A model generated the notes under the pieces. It was not told the origin of the DNA. It saw only the letters and a list, made by a program, of their open reading frames with translations, and ran no database searches. A DNA stretch of 64,000 nucleotides from positions 29,743 to 93,742 of the forward strand of contig NZ_JNIW01000010.1 in NCBI RefSeq assembly GCF_000701425.1. The letters are read 5' to 3'. Both the position numbers and the translations under genes were made by a program. This DNA is from Deinococcus frigens DSM 12807. Lineage in GTDB: Bacteria > Deinococcota > Deinococci > Deinococcales > Deinococcaceae. Positions 42,098 to 52,600 of the stretch are shown here, piece after piece (the stretch's first letter is position 1; every line of letters begins with the position of its first letter).

Positions 42098-44227
42098 ATG
42101 ACCACTTCCCCGCCCCCACGTTCCGAGTCGGGCTTCTCCCGCGAGGGCCTCGAACGCTACCGCGCGCTGGCCGCCACCATCGGGCTGCACGCGGCGATAT
42201 TCTCGGCCCTGCTGCTGCGCCCCACCGCGCCCGAGGCGCTCCAGAGCACGCCGGACCCGCTGCGAACGCCGCTGGAGGTCGTGACGCTGGCTCCCGCACC
42301 CGCACCGCTGCCCGTGCAGGCCACCGCCCCGCTGACTCCAAAGCCGCCGACTCCAAAGCCGCCGACGCCGCTGGTCCCCAGGCCGGTCACGCCCCAGCCA
42401 GTGACCGTTAGGCCCGTCACGCCCCCGAAGCCGACACCACCGGCAGCCAGGCCCGCGCCCGCTCCCCAGCCCGAGCCAGCCCCCACACCAAAGCCCCTGG
42501 TCAGGGCGAGGCCGACGCCTCCCGCGCCAACCCCGACTCCGGTGGCTCCGCCCAAGCCGCAGCCCGCACCGCCCGCCGCCCAAGTCAAAGCGCCCGCGCC
42601 CGCGCCGACGCCCAAACCCGCGCAAGCCCCGGCTGCAACGCCCAGACCGACACAGCCAGCGGCAGCGGCAGTCGCGCCGCAGCCCCAGCCCACACCTGCC
42701 GCCCGCACGCCCGTGACCCAGCCGACGCCCGCGACGCCTGCCCCGGCGCGCACGGCGGCCACCGCCCCCACCACGCCCTCGCCCCAGCCCGCGCCCGAGA
42801 TCGCCCCGGAGAGGGTCACGACGCCGCAGGTGGGCAGCGTGGAACCCCAGCCGCGTGCGGCAGCCCCGAATGCGCCCGCCGAACCCGTTCGCGCCGCGCC
42901 TGCCGCGCCCGCGCCGCAACCGGAGGCCGTGACCGCCCTGCCCCGCCGCGAGGACGCCGCGCCATCGGCTCCTGTGGCCAGCGCGCCCGCCGCCAGCGCC
43001 CCGGAAACCTCGGTTGCAGACCCCCCAACGGCGGCGCTGCCCGCCCCAGAAGGTCCGGCAGCAGCCACGCCTGTCGAGGCCGCCCCCAGCCGCAGCGCCA
43101 GTTCGGAGCCGGTGGCCGCCATTCCGGCCCGCCCAACGGCCAGCAGCGCGCCGCAGGCCACCGCGCCAGTGGCCCCCGTCACGGCGCGCGAGACGCCCAT
43201 GCCGGTGGCCCCCCGCGCCGAGGCAGGAAGGGCCGGAGCGGTAACGGGAACGCCCAGCGCCGACCCGTCCGCCCCGGTGGCGGCGCGGCGCACTCAGACG
43301 CCCATTCCCACGGCCCCCACCGCGCAGACAGATGCCGGGCGTTCGGCCTCAGGTGCGGACGCTCGGGGGAGTGCTCCAGTCGCCGCCTCCCCCAGCCGGA
43401 CACCGGCTCCGGCAGCGACCCCAGCGGCGGCAGCTCCGGCGGCCAGCAGCGCGGCGGGCAACGCAAATTCAGGCGATGCCGAGAGCGCCCCTGCTTCCGC
43501 CCGCCCAGCACAGGGCGAAGGTGCCACCACCACGCCCGGAAGCGCCACCGACGCTCCCTCACGCGGAACGCCCGGCAGCAACGGGGCCACCCCTGGCGCA
43601 CCCGCAGCCGCCCGCGAATCGGCGGAGGGTCAGGGCAGCGACACCGGCGGCAGCCCCGACACTGGCACCCCTGCCGGCGGGCGCGGTGCGGGTGCGGGCC
43701 AGCCCGGCTCCGGTCAGGCTGGAACGGGTCAGGGCGGCGCTGGTACGGCCCCAGCAGCCTCACGCGCGGGGGCGGCGGGTGGCAGTGCCGGTACGCCCGC
43801 AGGCGGGACAGGCGGGGAGGGCGGCGTCAGCGCCCGCGCAGGCGGTGGGGGCGGCGGCACCGGCGGCAGCGAGGACCGGTTGCTGAACTGCACGGTGGTG
43901 GTCGACGTGCGCGGGTTCCCCACTTTCCAGCGCGCCCAGTCCAGCTTCGTGTTCGAGCAGGGCGGGGGCCAGCTCTGGCCCGACGCGGCCCTAATCCAGG
44001 GGGTCAGCAGCCAACTGGTGCAGGAGGGCAGCTTGCAGACTTACATCACCAGCGAGGGCCAGATCGGCGACTTCAAGAACGTGACCCGCGTCAAGGCGCA
44101 GGCGGTTCAGGCCACCAAGTTCGCCCCCAAGAGCAACTACATCACCGACGCCGTGCTGCCCGCCGCCGCCGCCGCCCAGTTCCGCTCGGCGGGCAAGGCG
44201 TGCCGGGTGGTGTACTTCAAGGATTGA
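42098..44227 (+). CDS. TonB/TolA-like energy transducer with very long Pro/Ala-rich linker
   Basis: This 709-residue protein has a single N-terminal membrane helix (LAATIGLHAAIFSALLLRP, about residues 24-42). Residues 50-590 are almost entirely Pro, Ala, Thr, Gly and Lys, beginning with TPKPPTPKPPTPL-type repeats and ending in a Gly-rich stretch. The globular C-terminal domain of about 115 residues starts LLNCTVVVDVRGFPTFQRAQ and has two Cys that could form a disulfide (in LLNC and KACRVVY). The exbB-exbD context points to an energy-transducing role across the envelope. The end domain is not a standard TonB domain by eye. Confidence 0.75.
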   Translation: MTTSPPPRSESGFSREGLERYRALAATIGLHAAIFSALLLRPTAPEALQSTPDPLRTPLEVVTLAPAPAPLPVQATAPLTPKPPTPKPPTPLVPRPVTPQPVTVRPVTPPKPTPPAARPAPAPQPEPAPTPKPLVRARPTPPAPTPTPVAPPKPQPAPPAAQVKAPAPAPTPKPAQAPAATPRPTQPAAAAVAPQPQPTPAARTPVTQPTPATPAPARTAATAPTTPSPQPAPEIAPERVTTPQVGSVEPQPRAAAPNAPAEPVRAAPAAPAPQPEAVTALPRREDAAPSAPVASAPAASAPETSVADPPTAALPAPEGPAAATPVEAAPSRSASSEPVAAIPARPTASSAPQATAPVAPVTARETPMPVAPRAEAGRAGAVTGTPSADPSAPVAARRTQTPIPTAPTAQTDAGRSASGADARGSAPVAASPSRTPAPAATPAAAAPAASSAAGNANSGDAESAPASARPAQGEGATTTPGSATDAPSRGTPGSNGATPGAPAAARESAEGQGSDTGGSPDTGTPAGGRGAGAGQPGSGQAGTGQGGAGTAPAASRAGAAGGSAGTPAGGTGGEGGVSARAGGGGGGTGGSEDRLLNCTVVVDVRGFPTFQRAQSSFVFEQGGGQLWPDAALIQGVSSQLVQEGSLQTYITSEGQIGDFKNVTRVKAQAVQATKFAPKSNYITDAVLPAAAAAQFRSAGKACRVVYFKD

Positions 44228-44367
44228 AGATGGCCTGTCGGCGGTGGGCTGTCGGTATGGCCCAGACCATCAGCCTCGGCCCCGCCCACCTGCCTTTTTC
44301 CCACACCCAACACCTCAGGGCCTGAATCAGGTTCCCGTCAAGCCCAAGTCTCTAAATGGAGTGCAGT

Positions 44368-45069
44368 ATGCGTAAACCCACCCTGATGGCCCTGTTGACC
44401 CTCATGCCCCTGCTGGCCGGCCCGGCGCTGGCCTGGGTGCCTGAACTGGAAGAAACCACCGCCAAGAACGTGATCGACGGCGCGTATGGCCGCCGCGCCA
44501 CGGTCCCCACCTTTCTGACGGTGGACCTGGGAGTCAAGGACGGCCAGTTCGTGGCCGGGCCGAACGCGGTCACGGCCTTTGCGGGCGGCCCGGCGTGCCT
44601 GGACGGCTGGCTGGCCGCACCAACGGACCCCACGGCAGGCAGCCGTCCCGCCGCCCTCACGGTGAGCGGGCAGGCCGATCAACTGTTCTTTCAGGCCCAG
44701 GACGCCCGTGACTCGTTCAAGAACCTGAGCGCCAAGGACGCGCTGGGCGAGGAGTACGCCAACAAGCGGCTGCCCAGCGGCGAACTGCGCGTGGACATGA
44801 ATGTGCGCGGTCTGCCCAGCGAACTGGCCCGCAACGCCTACCTGGTCCGCCTGAAGGGCAAGGACGGCGCGCTGGTGGCCCCGCTGCGCTCCACCTACGT
44901 CAGCGACTTCAAACAGGACGGAGGCACCTGGACCGGAACGCTGGTCTACTACTTTGAACCCCTCAAGGCCGGACTGGGTGCGGGGGCCAAGGTGGAACTG
45001 CTGGTCAAGACCGAGGCCGACACCGACTGCGCCTACAGCGTGACGCTGGACCTGAGCAAGTTTCAGTAA
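44368..45069 (+). CDS. Exported protein of unknown function
   Basis: This 233-residue protein has a signal peptide (MRKPTLMALLTLMPLLAGPALA) with cleavage expected after ALA. The mature part is soluble and looks beta-rich (ELRVDMNVRGLPSELARNAYLVRLKGKDGAL, GTWTGTLVYYFEPLKAGLGAGAKVELLV), with two cysteines. GGAG lies 8 nt before the ATG at 44368, which is preferred to 44356. It follows the TonB-like gene at 140 bp and may belong to the same envelope function; this is a guess. Confidence 0.75.
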   Translation: MRKPTLMALLTLMPLLAGPALAWVPELEETTAKNVIDGAYGRRATVPTFLTVDLGVKDGQFVAGPNAVTAFAGGPACLDGWLAAPTDPTAGSRPAALTVSGQADQLFFQAQDARDSFKNLSAKDALGEEYANKRLPSGELRVDMNVRGLPSELARNAYLVRLKGKDGALVAPLRSTYVSDFKQDGGTWTGTLVYYFEPLKAGLGAGAKVELLVKTEADTDCAYSVTLDLSKFQ

Positions 45070-45208
45070 ATTCAAACCCCCAGCAATCACAAACCCGGAG
45101 TGCATGGCCTCCTCCCAGAACAGGGCGGAGGTTGTTGCCGTTCTGTGGTGGAGGGCGTTCCGCACACACCGCCTCTCGCCCTGCTCGGAGTTCATTGCCC
45201 ACACCCTC

Positions 45209-45214
45209 TACAAT
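45209..45214 (+). promoter_or_regulatory. -10 box of leaderless coaX
   Basis: TACAAT, 7 nt before the GTG at 45222. It fixes the GTG start. Confidence 0.65.
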
Positions 45215-45221
45215 TCTCCCT

Positions 45222-45998
45222 GTGCCAACCTTTCCCCTTCTGGCCGTGGACATCGGCAACACCAGCACCGTGCTGGGGCTGGCGGACGAGACGAGAACCC
45301 TGACGCATACCTGGCGCGTGCGGACCAACCGCGACGCCCTGCCGGATGATCTGGCGCTGCAACTGCACGGGCTGTTCTCGGTGGCCGGGGCCACGGTGCC
45401 GCACTCCGCAATCCTCAGCAGCGTCGCGCCGCCGCTGGGCGAGAACTACGCGCTGGCCTTGCAGCGGCATTACGGCGTCACGGCCTTCAGCATCTCGGCC
45501 CTGAATCTGCCCGATGTGACGGTGGAGCTGGACACCCCCGACGCCGTGGGTGCGGACCGCCTGTGCAACCTATTCGGTGCGGAAAAATACATGAACGGTC
45601 ACGAGTACGCCGTGGTGGTGGACTTCGGGACCAGCACCAACTTCGATGTGATCGGGCGCGGCAGGCGCTTTGTGGGCGGCATTCTGGCCACCGGCGCGCA
45701 GGTCAGCGCCGACGCCCTGTTTGCCCGCGCCGCCAAACTGCCGCGCATCACGCTAGAGGCCCCGGCCAGCGCCATCGGCAAGAACACGGTTCACGCGCTG
45801 CAATCCGGCCTGGTCTACGGTTACGCCGAGATGGTGGACGGCCTGCTGCGCCGCATCCGCGCCGAACTCCCCGCCCCCGCCATCGCCATCGCCACCGGGG
45901 GTTTTGCCCGCACCGTGGAAGGCATCTGCCGCGAGATCGAGCATTACGACGACACGCTGACCCTGCGGGGACTGGTGGAGGTCTGGGCCAGTCGCTGA
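45222..45998 (+). CDS. coaX: Type III pantothenate kinase
   Basis: This 258-residue enzyme phosphorylates pantothenate, the first step of coenzyme A synthesis. It has the ASKHA-fold motifs of CoaX: LAVDIGNTSTVLGL (phosphate 1), GADRLCNLFGAE, VVVDFGTSTNFDVI and GGILATGAQVSADALFARAAKLPRI, then IATGGFART. The length equals typical CoaX when the GTG is used. The frame is open upstream but without homology. Confidence 0.94.
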   Translation: MPTFPLLAVDIGNTSTVLGLADETRTLTHTWRVRTNRDALPDDLALQLHGLFSVAGATVPHSAILSSVAPPLGENYALALQRHYGVTAFSISALNLPDVTVELDTPDAVGADRLCNLFGAEKYMNGHEYAVVVDFGTSTNFDVIGRGRRFVGGILATGAQVSADALFARAAKLPRITLEAPASAIGKNTVHALQSGLVYGYAEMVDGLLRRIRAELPAPAIAIATGGFARTVEGICREIEHYDDTLTLRGLVEVWASR

Positions 45999-46007
45999 GG
46001 AGATTGG

Positions 46008-46040
46008 AGACCGTTCAGGGGTCAACCTGTCGAACGGTCT
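46008..46040 (+). terminator. Hairpin after coaX
   Basis: A 9-bp perfect stem AGACCGTTC / GAACGGTCT with a 15-nt loop, 10 bp after the coaX stop. No U-tract follows, so termination is uncertain. Confidence 0.45.
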
Positions 46041-46169
46041 AACGGCAAAGATGCTGGTGACTGAACCGCGTTGACGGTGGGCTTACTTTTTTGAGGAGTC
46101 CGGGCAGCCCCCACCTTCAGCTTCAGCAAAAGAGTGTGGTTTTCAGGCCGCCCACAGCCGTTCCCGCAT

Positions 46170-46175
46170 TACTCT
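46170..46175 (+). promoter_or_regulatory. -10 box of the BtuF-like gene
   Basis: TACTCT, 6 nt before the ATG at 46182. Confidence 0.55.
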
Positions 46176-46181
46176 AGGTGC

Positions 46182-47099
46182 ATGACCCACGCCCCAGACC
46201 GCATCATCAGCCTGCTGCCCAGCGCCACCGATCTGCTGTTCGATCTGGGATTGGGCGGGCGGCTGGCCGGGATCAGCCATTCGTGTGACCATCCGGGGGC
46301 GGCGGGCCTGCCGGTACTGACGCGCTCCATTATCGATTCGGGCGCACCCCAGGCCGAGATTGACCGCGCCGTCAGCGAGGCGCTGCGCGCGGGCCGGGCG
46401 CTGTACAGCGTGGACGGCGACTTGCTGGACCGCATAGGTCCGGGTCTGGTGGTCACCCAGGGCGTGTGCGAGGTCTGCGCGGTCACGCCGGGAACCATTC
46501 AGGAGGCGGTGCGCTACCTGCCCGGCTGCCTGCCCACCGCCAATGTGTTGAGCCTGGAGGGCCGCAGCGTGGCTGGAATTCTGGATAACCTGCGCGCACT
46601 GGCCGGGGCCGCCGGGGTGACGGAACTTGGGGAAAAACTGGCCGCCGACACCCAGACCCGCTGGGACGCCATCCAGCCTGTCAAGACCGCGCCGCGCGTG
46701 CTGACGCTGGAGTGGGTGGACCCGCCCTTCTACGGCGGCCACTGGGTTCCCGAACAGGTAGCGCGGGCGGGCGGCGTGAATGCGCTGGGCGCAGCAGGAA
46801 CGGACAGCGGGCGCACGGGCTGGCAAGACATCAGCGCCCTTGACCCCGACGTGATCGTGGTGATGTGCTGCGGCTACGGCCTGGCGCAGAATGTAGAGTT
46901 TGCCCGCGAGTTGCTGACGAAGACCGATTTGCGGGCCGTGCGCGACGGGGAACTGTGGGCGGTGGATGCCAACGCCTCTTTCTCCCGCCCGGCGCTGGGG
47001 GTGGTGCGCGGCGCGGAGGTGCTGGCCGAACTGCTGCGCGGGCGCGAGTGCGCGGGCGAGAGCGTGCGGCTGGAGGTCACCGCTTCAGCCACGGTCTGA
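46182..47099 (+). CDS. BtuF-like cobalamin/metal-complex binding protein without signal peptide
   Basis: This 305-residue protein has the helical-backbone metal-receptor fold: IISLLPSATDLLFDLGLGGRLAGISHSCDHP at the start, LVVTQGVCEVCAVTP, TLEWVDPPFYGGHWVPE and DPDVIVVMCCGYG. These match cobalamin-binding BtuF-like proteins. It has no signal peptide or lipobox and no ABC transporter genes nearby, so it may act in the cytoplasm. No cobalamin riboswitch was recognised upstream. The 3' end overlaps the convergent kinase gene by 23 bp. Confidence 0.85.
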   Translation: MTHAPDRIISLLPSATDLLFDLGLGGRLAGISHSCDHPGAAGLPVLTRSIIDSGAPQAEIDRAVSEALRAGRALYSVDGDLLDRIGPGLVVTQGVCEVCAVTPGTIQEAVRYLPGCLPTANVLSLEGRSVAGILDNLRALAGAAGVTELGEKLAADTQTRWDAIQPVKTAPRVLTLEWVDPPFYGGHWVPEQVARAGGVNALGAAGTDSGRTGWQDISALDPDVIVVMCCGYGLAQNVEFARELLTKTDLRAVRDGELWAVDANASFSRPALGVVRGAEVLAELLRGRECAGESVRLEVTASATV

Positions 47100-47622
47100 C
47101 CCAGGCCAGCGCCTGATCTGAGGCGTCCGGCGTGGACGTATTCAACCGCAACAGCGGCACGTGAAGCTCCAGCGGTTTCCAGTTGGCATTTTCGGGAATC
47201 CGGTCATGAATGCCGGGATGATCGATATAGGGTCGCAACCTCGCCTCAACGCGCGCCGTATGACGGCGTTTTAATTCGGCCAGATCAGCGGAACAATGAA
47301 TCTGCACCATCTGCGCGCCGTGCTTCTCCGCAAGGGCCAGTAGATCGGGTTCACTCATGCCCAGGTAAAAGTGGGTTTCCAGAATGACGCTCTGCCCCGC
47401 TGTCAGAACCGCGTCGGCGGCCCGGAGCATCACGAAATAGCTGGCCTTCCCGATCTCGCGGTTGCGGGGGATTCGCTCGTCTTCGGGAAGCAGATCGAGC
47501 AGCACCTGCTTGTAATCGTCCTTGCTGATCACGGGCAGGGCCAACTCACGGCCCAGAAAAGCCGCCAGAGTTGTTTTTCCGGCAGCAGGCCGGCCAGTGA
47601 CGACGGTGAGGAGGGAAGTCAA
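47077..47622 (-). CDS. P-loop kinase-like ATPase
   Basis: This 181-residue protein has Walker A GRPAAGKTTLAAFLG near the N-terminus, ISKDDYKQVLLD (where such kinases place the base and nucleoside site), VILETHFYLG as the Walker B-like strand, and a lid KRRHTARVEARLRP. This is the small AAA/zeta-like kinase group, often phosphorylating small molecules. No antitoxin is adjacent, so a toxin role is unlikely. The substrate is unknown. 3 bp separate it from the phosphate transporter downstream. Confidence 0.8.
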   Translation of the reverse strand: MTSLLTVVTGRPAAGKTTLAAFLGRELALPVISKDDYKQVLLDLLPEDERIPRNREIGKASYFVMLRAADAVLTAGQSVILETHFYLGMSEPDLLALAEKHGAQMVQIHCSADLAELKRRHTARVEARLRPYIDHPGIHDRIPENANWKPLELHVPLLRLNTSTPDASDQALAWVRPWLKR

Positions 47623-47625
47623 CCT

Positions 47626-48624
47626 CTAAACTCCTATCGCCAGAATCGCCTTATGAATCGCCCAGCCCAGCGCGATGCAGGTGGGAATGGTAAATACCCA
47701 CGCGCTGACGATCTTTCCGGCCACCTGCCACTTGACCTTTTTAAAGCCCTTGGTGGTCCCCACGCCCATGATCGCGGTGCTGATGGTGTGGGTGGTGCTG
47801 ACCGGAATCCCTAAGCGGCTGGCCGTCTCGATGATCAGCGCGGCGCTGGTCTCGGCCACGAAACCGTCCACGGGCTTGAGGTCCACCACCTTGAAGCCCA
47901 TCGTCTTGATGATCCGCCAGCCGCCAATGGCCGTGCCCAGGCCCATTGCGGTGGCGGCGGACAGGATGACCCACAGCGGCACGGTGTCCATCTGGGTGCC
48001 AAAATACGCGCTGAGGGCGAAGGTGATGATGCCCATCGTCTTCTGTGCGTCGTTGCCTCCGTGCGAGAAGGCCATGAAGGCGGCGCTGACGATCTGTGCC
48101 CACCGGAAGGTGCGCGTGACGATGCGGGGCCTCATCCACCTCAGCACCAACCAAGACAGCAGGAACATCAACAGAATGGGGATGATGAAGCCCAGTGCCG
48201 GGCTGGTGACCAAGCCAGTCAGGGTTTTCTGCACGCCCTTGGGAATAATGATGCCCCAGCCCCCGGCGGCCACGCCCGCGCCCACCAGACTGAAGATCAG
48301 GGCGTGGCTGGAGCTGCTGGGCAGGCCTTTCCACCACGTCAGGAGGTTCCAGCCGATGGCGCTGAGCAGCGCCGCACCCACCAGCTCCAGCGTGGCGAAC
48401 TGCTGCGGCACGATGTCCGAGCTGACCGTCTTGGCAACCGCCGTCCCGGTCAGCGCGCCCACCACGTTCAGCACGGCGGACATGACAATCGCCTGCGCGG
48501 GCGTCAGCACCCGCGTGGCCACCGAGGTGGCAATGGCGTTGGCCGTATCATGAAAGCCGTTGATGAAGTCGAAGATCAGCGCCAGCGTGACGACGATGAT
48601 CAGACCAATGAGTGCAGGTTCCAT
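47626..48624 (-). CDS. pit: Low-affinity inorganic phosphate transporter (Pit family)
   Basis: This 332-residue membrane protein has the duplicated PiT signature: FDFINGFHDTANAIATSVATRVL in the first half and SHGGNDAQKTMGIITFAL in the second, plus GLPSSSSHALIFSLVGAGVA and GIPVSTTHTISTAIMG. About ten membrane helices. It cotransports phosphate with a cation. The ATG at 48624 begins right before the first helix. It follows the DUF47 gene by 11 bp, as is usual for Pit operons. Confidence 0.93.
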   Translation of the reverse strand: MEPALIGLIIVVTLALIFDFINGFHDTANAIATSVATRVLTPAQAIVMSAVLNVVGALTGTAVAKTVSSDIVPQQFATLELVGAALLSAIGWNLLTWWKGLPSSSSHALIFSLVGAGVAAGGWGIIIPKGVQKTLTGLVTSPALGFIIPILLMFLLSWLVLRWMRPRIVTRTFRWAQIVSAAFMAFSHGGNDAQKTMGIITFALSAYFGTQMDTVPLWVILSAATAMGLGTAIGGWRIIKTMGFKVVDLKPVDGFVAETSAALIIETASRLGIPVSTTHTISTAIMGVGTTKGFKKVKWQVAGKIVSAWVFTIPTCIALGWAIHKAILAIGV

Positions 48625-48635
48625 CAACTGCGCCT

Positions 48636-49274
<639 letters not shown>

Positions 49275-49330
49275 GACAAATCCTCCGTATTGTCTCCTGT
49301 TATGTCATGGAATTGTCAGGTGCAGCAGCC

Positions 49331-49372
49331 GGGGCAGGGCGGACGGCTAGAGTCTGCCGTCCGCTCTGCCCC
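49331..49372 (-). terminator. Strong hairpin after the amylase/small membrane protein genes
   Basis: A 17-bp stem with one mismatch, GGGGCAGGGCGGACGGC and GCCGTCCGCTCTGCCCC, with an 8-nt loop. It lies 30 bp after the stop at 49402 and ahead of the DUF47 promoter region. Confidence 0.65.
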
Positions 49373-49401
49373 AATTCACCCGATCTAGGTCCAGCCCGGT
49401 C

Positions 49402-49593
49402 TCAACCCTCCAGCGCATCCTGGGCGATTTTGCGGGACAGCCGGATGATCACGGCGGAATAAGCGTCTGCCAGCAGGACACACGAACCGATCACGCCCAA
49501 CTGTTCCCAGCCACCCAGCTCTTCCCAGCGCTGAAATACCCACAGGGACAGAAGGTACAGCGAGGACAAGATCTGGATGACGGGCTGCCACAT
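49402..49593 (-). CDS. Small membrane protein downstream of the amylase
   Basis: This 63-residue protein has two short hydrophobic segments (PVIQILSSLYLLSLWVF and LGVIGSCVLLADAYSAVII) around a Trp/Glu-rich turn, and ends RLSRKIAQDALEG. It starts 10 bp after the amylase stop with AGGGGA upstream and ends before a strong hairpin, so it appears to be the last gene of the amylase transcript. No family recognised. Confidence 0.6.
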   Translation of the reverse strand: MWQPVIQILSSLYLLSLWVFQRWEELGGWEQLGVIGSCVLLADAYSAVIIRLSRKIAQDALEG

Positions 49594-49603
49594 GATCTTT
49601 CCC

Positions 49604-52600
49604 CTACTTCACATTGACCGGAGCCGTAAACGTTGCCCGGCGCTGCTCGGCGTCGCTGCCGATGGTGTTCGCGCCCGCCGGGGTGCTTCCCGCGTCGGGG
49701 ATGATGTCGCCCGCGCCGTAGCCGTCACCGCCGAAGATGCCGCCCACGAGGTTCACGCCGTTTGCCGGAGCGCCGGTCAGGCCCAGCGCCGTCCAGGGAA
49801 TCGCCAGTTCCACGGTCTGCGCGGGCAGGCTGCCGCTGGCGGCGTACCTGTAGTCGGAGGCGTTGACCAGGGGAACGGCGGTGTCGCTGCTCACACGCCG
49901 CACTTCTGCGCCACTACCTTCATAGCGGGCCACGAAGGCGTCCACGCCGCCCATGCCGCCGCTGAAGGTGGCCGCACGCTTCCACGCCTCGAAGTTGTCG
50001 GCCTTGAGCGCGCCGCCTGGGGCCGTATCCAGATACACGATGGCGCTGTTGCCCGCGACGGTGTAGGTGTAGGCCAGGTACAGGTAGGTGGCGTCGCTGT
50101 CGGCCAGCAAGGTTAGGAAGTTGTTGTCCGCGCCGAACACGCCTGCTGCCGGACTGTTGACCGTGACCTTGGGGGCGGTCCAGTCGCCCAGGTTGCCATC
50201 AATGCTGTACTTCGGCTGAATGGCCTGACGAATCAGGACGAAATCCGCGCCCATCTGGGGCGAGGTGGCCTGCCGCGTGGCCTCCGTGAAGCCCACCGCC
50301 GAAGCCTTGAGGGTCTGCGCGCCCGCCGGGGCGAACAGGGTGTAGCTGCCGTCGGTGAAAGTCAGGGCGTAATTCAGATCAGGGTTGGCGGTGGTGGCCT
50401 CGACGAGTGCGCCGGACAGCGGCCCGCCCGCGCCCGTGACCCTGCCCTCGATGGCGGGCGGCACTGGCACCTCGATAAAGTCGTAGACGCCGCTGTAACT
50501 GTTGCCCGCCGTGCCGACGAAATAGCTGCGGTCTCCCTGACCCGGCCCCTCGTAGCCGGTGTTCTTTGCGCCGGGGCCATCGTTGCCGAACTTGAACTTG
50601 ATCTCGCGGAACAGCGGCAAATCCACAGTTGTTTTCCAGATGCCGCGCTCCTCCTGGGTCATGGGCAGTTTGAGCTGGCTGCCGGTGTCGAAGCGGCGCA
50701 GTTCGATGGGGCCGTTGCCCTGGCTGCGGGCATCGACGGTAAAGGTGACCTTGACGGTGTTCTTGCTGCTGGGCGTGGCGCTGACGGTGACTCCGGCACT
50801 CTCTGCGCCACTGGCGTCCACCGTGACCACGCGGAAGGTGGTGGAGGCGTCGTTGGTCACGCCGGGCGCCAGATACTTTGCGGTGTCCTTTGGGAGTGGC
50901 GCGAAGTTCAGCAGGCGCTCGCTGCCGCCGTCCGTTCTGGCATAGATGCGGTAGCCGCTGACCCCGGCATCGGTGCTGGGGGTCCAGGTCAGCTCCACGG
51001 CGCTGTCGCCGGGCCGCGCGCTCAGGGCCGCCACCTCTGGCAGGCTGGGGTTGACCGTGCCGCCCGCCCCCGTGCCCGCCATTCCGGTGACCGCCAGCGT
51101 GCTGCGCGGCGGCACCGTGCCGGTCAGCTTGCCGCCGCTGACGCTCAGGTTGGAGGCGTGGCCGGTGATCTCGGTCAGGGGGCCGCCGCCGAAGGTGCCC
51201 AGCAGGGGAAGACCTCCAGCGCCGAGGGTGGAGAGGTCCACCGGGGTATCGCCGCCGTTGACCACGAACACCACCGGCTGCCCCGCCGCGCCCGCCACGT
51301 TGGAAATGACCCGGCGGTAGGCCAGCACGGGCAGGCCGCCGTTGGGCCGCCACAGCTCCTGCTGCGCGCCGCGCGTCAGGGCGCGGTGTCTGGCGCGGGC
51401 GGCGGCCAGTGCGCCCAAGCGCTCGTCCAGCGTGCTGCCCGCCAATTTGCCGAAGTCCATGTCCTCGCGGTTGCCCTGGCCCAGCGGGTAATCGTAGGGA
51501 TCGCCCAGGCCCGGCTGCGCGTATTCGGTGCCCTGCCACACGCTGGGGGTGCCGCGCGAGAAGTACAGGGTGGACAGCGCCATATCCAGCCGCTCGGCGG
51601 CCTGCACGGGGGTGCCGCCCTTGCCGGTCACCTCGCTGACGAAGCGCTTGACATCGTGGTTGTCCACGAAGGTGGTGAGGCGGGTGGCATCCCGGTACAC
51701 GCCGTCCTGCGCGAACACATCGGCCATGCGGTCCAGGTTGCCGCCTGCGCTGCTCATCTGCTGGCTGATGGCGAAGTACAGCGCGAAGTCGAAGACGCTG
51801 GGCGACCCCAGATCGTCCATGAAGTGCGCCAGGTACGCGGGGTTGCCGTCGAAGACCTCGCCCACCGACCAGATTTTGGCCGGATCACCCGCGCCGCCCG
51901 CCGCGAAGAACTGCTTCCAGTACGCATCTGGCACATGCTTCATGGTGTCGATTCGCAGGCCGTCGATGGCCGTGTTCTTGCGCCAGTAGTCGATAAAACT
52001 GTTGAGATACGCGGTGACCTCGGGCAGTTCCTGCTTGAAGTCGGGCAGTCCGGCCAGATCGCAATCCGTGACTTTGTTGGCGTCTGGCGCGTCGCAATCG
52101 TCCTTCGTGTGGAACCATTCCGGCTTGGTCTTGGTCAGCGTCGCGCCGTAGCCCGCGTGGTTGACCACCACATCCTGAATGACCTTCAGGCCGTTCTTGT
52201 GGGCGGCGTCGATCAATGATTTGTACTCGTCCAGGCTGCCCAGATGGGGATCGGTCTTGAAGAAGTCCTCGGCCCAGTAGCCGTGATACCCGGCGAACTC
52301 CCGGCCCGCGTTCGGCCCGCCTTTTGGCCCCGCAATGGCCGGAACCTGCACCACCACCGGGGTGATCCACAGCGCCGTGAAGCCCATGCGCTTGAAATAC
52401 CCTTCCTCGATCTTGGCCTTGAGGCCCGCGAAGTCGCCGCCGTGCCAGGCCAGCGGGTTGGTCCTGTCCGCCCGGTCGCCCGCATTGCGGCCCAGGCCGT
52501 TGTCATTGGCGGCGCTGCCGTTGGCGAAGCGGTCTGTCATGGCAAAATAGATCACCTCGTCCTGCCAGGTGCGGGCCATGCCAGGCTGGGGTGCGGGACC

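Noticed and set aside
45999..46181. Cobalamin riboswitch upstream of the BtuF-like gene
   Set aside because: No B12-box core or matching pairing was found; the only structure is the 9-bp hairpin after coaX, and the gene has a leaderless-type start.
47077..47622. Zeta-type toxin reading of the P-loop kinase
   Set aside because: The P-loop and lid resemble zeta toxins, but there is no adjacent antitoxin and the gene sits beside a phosphate transporter, so a small-molecule kinase is more likely.
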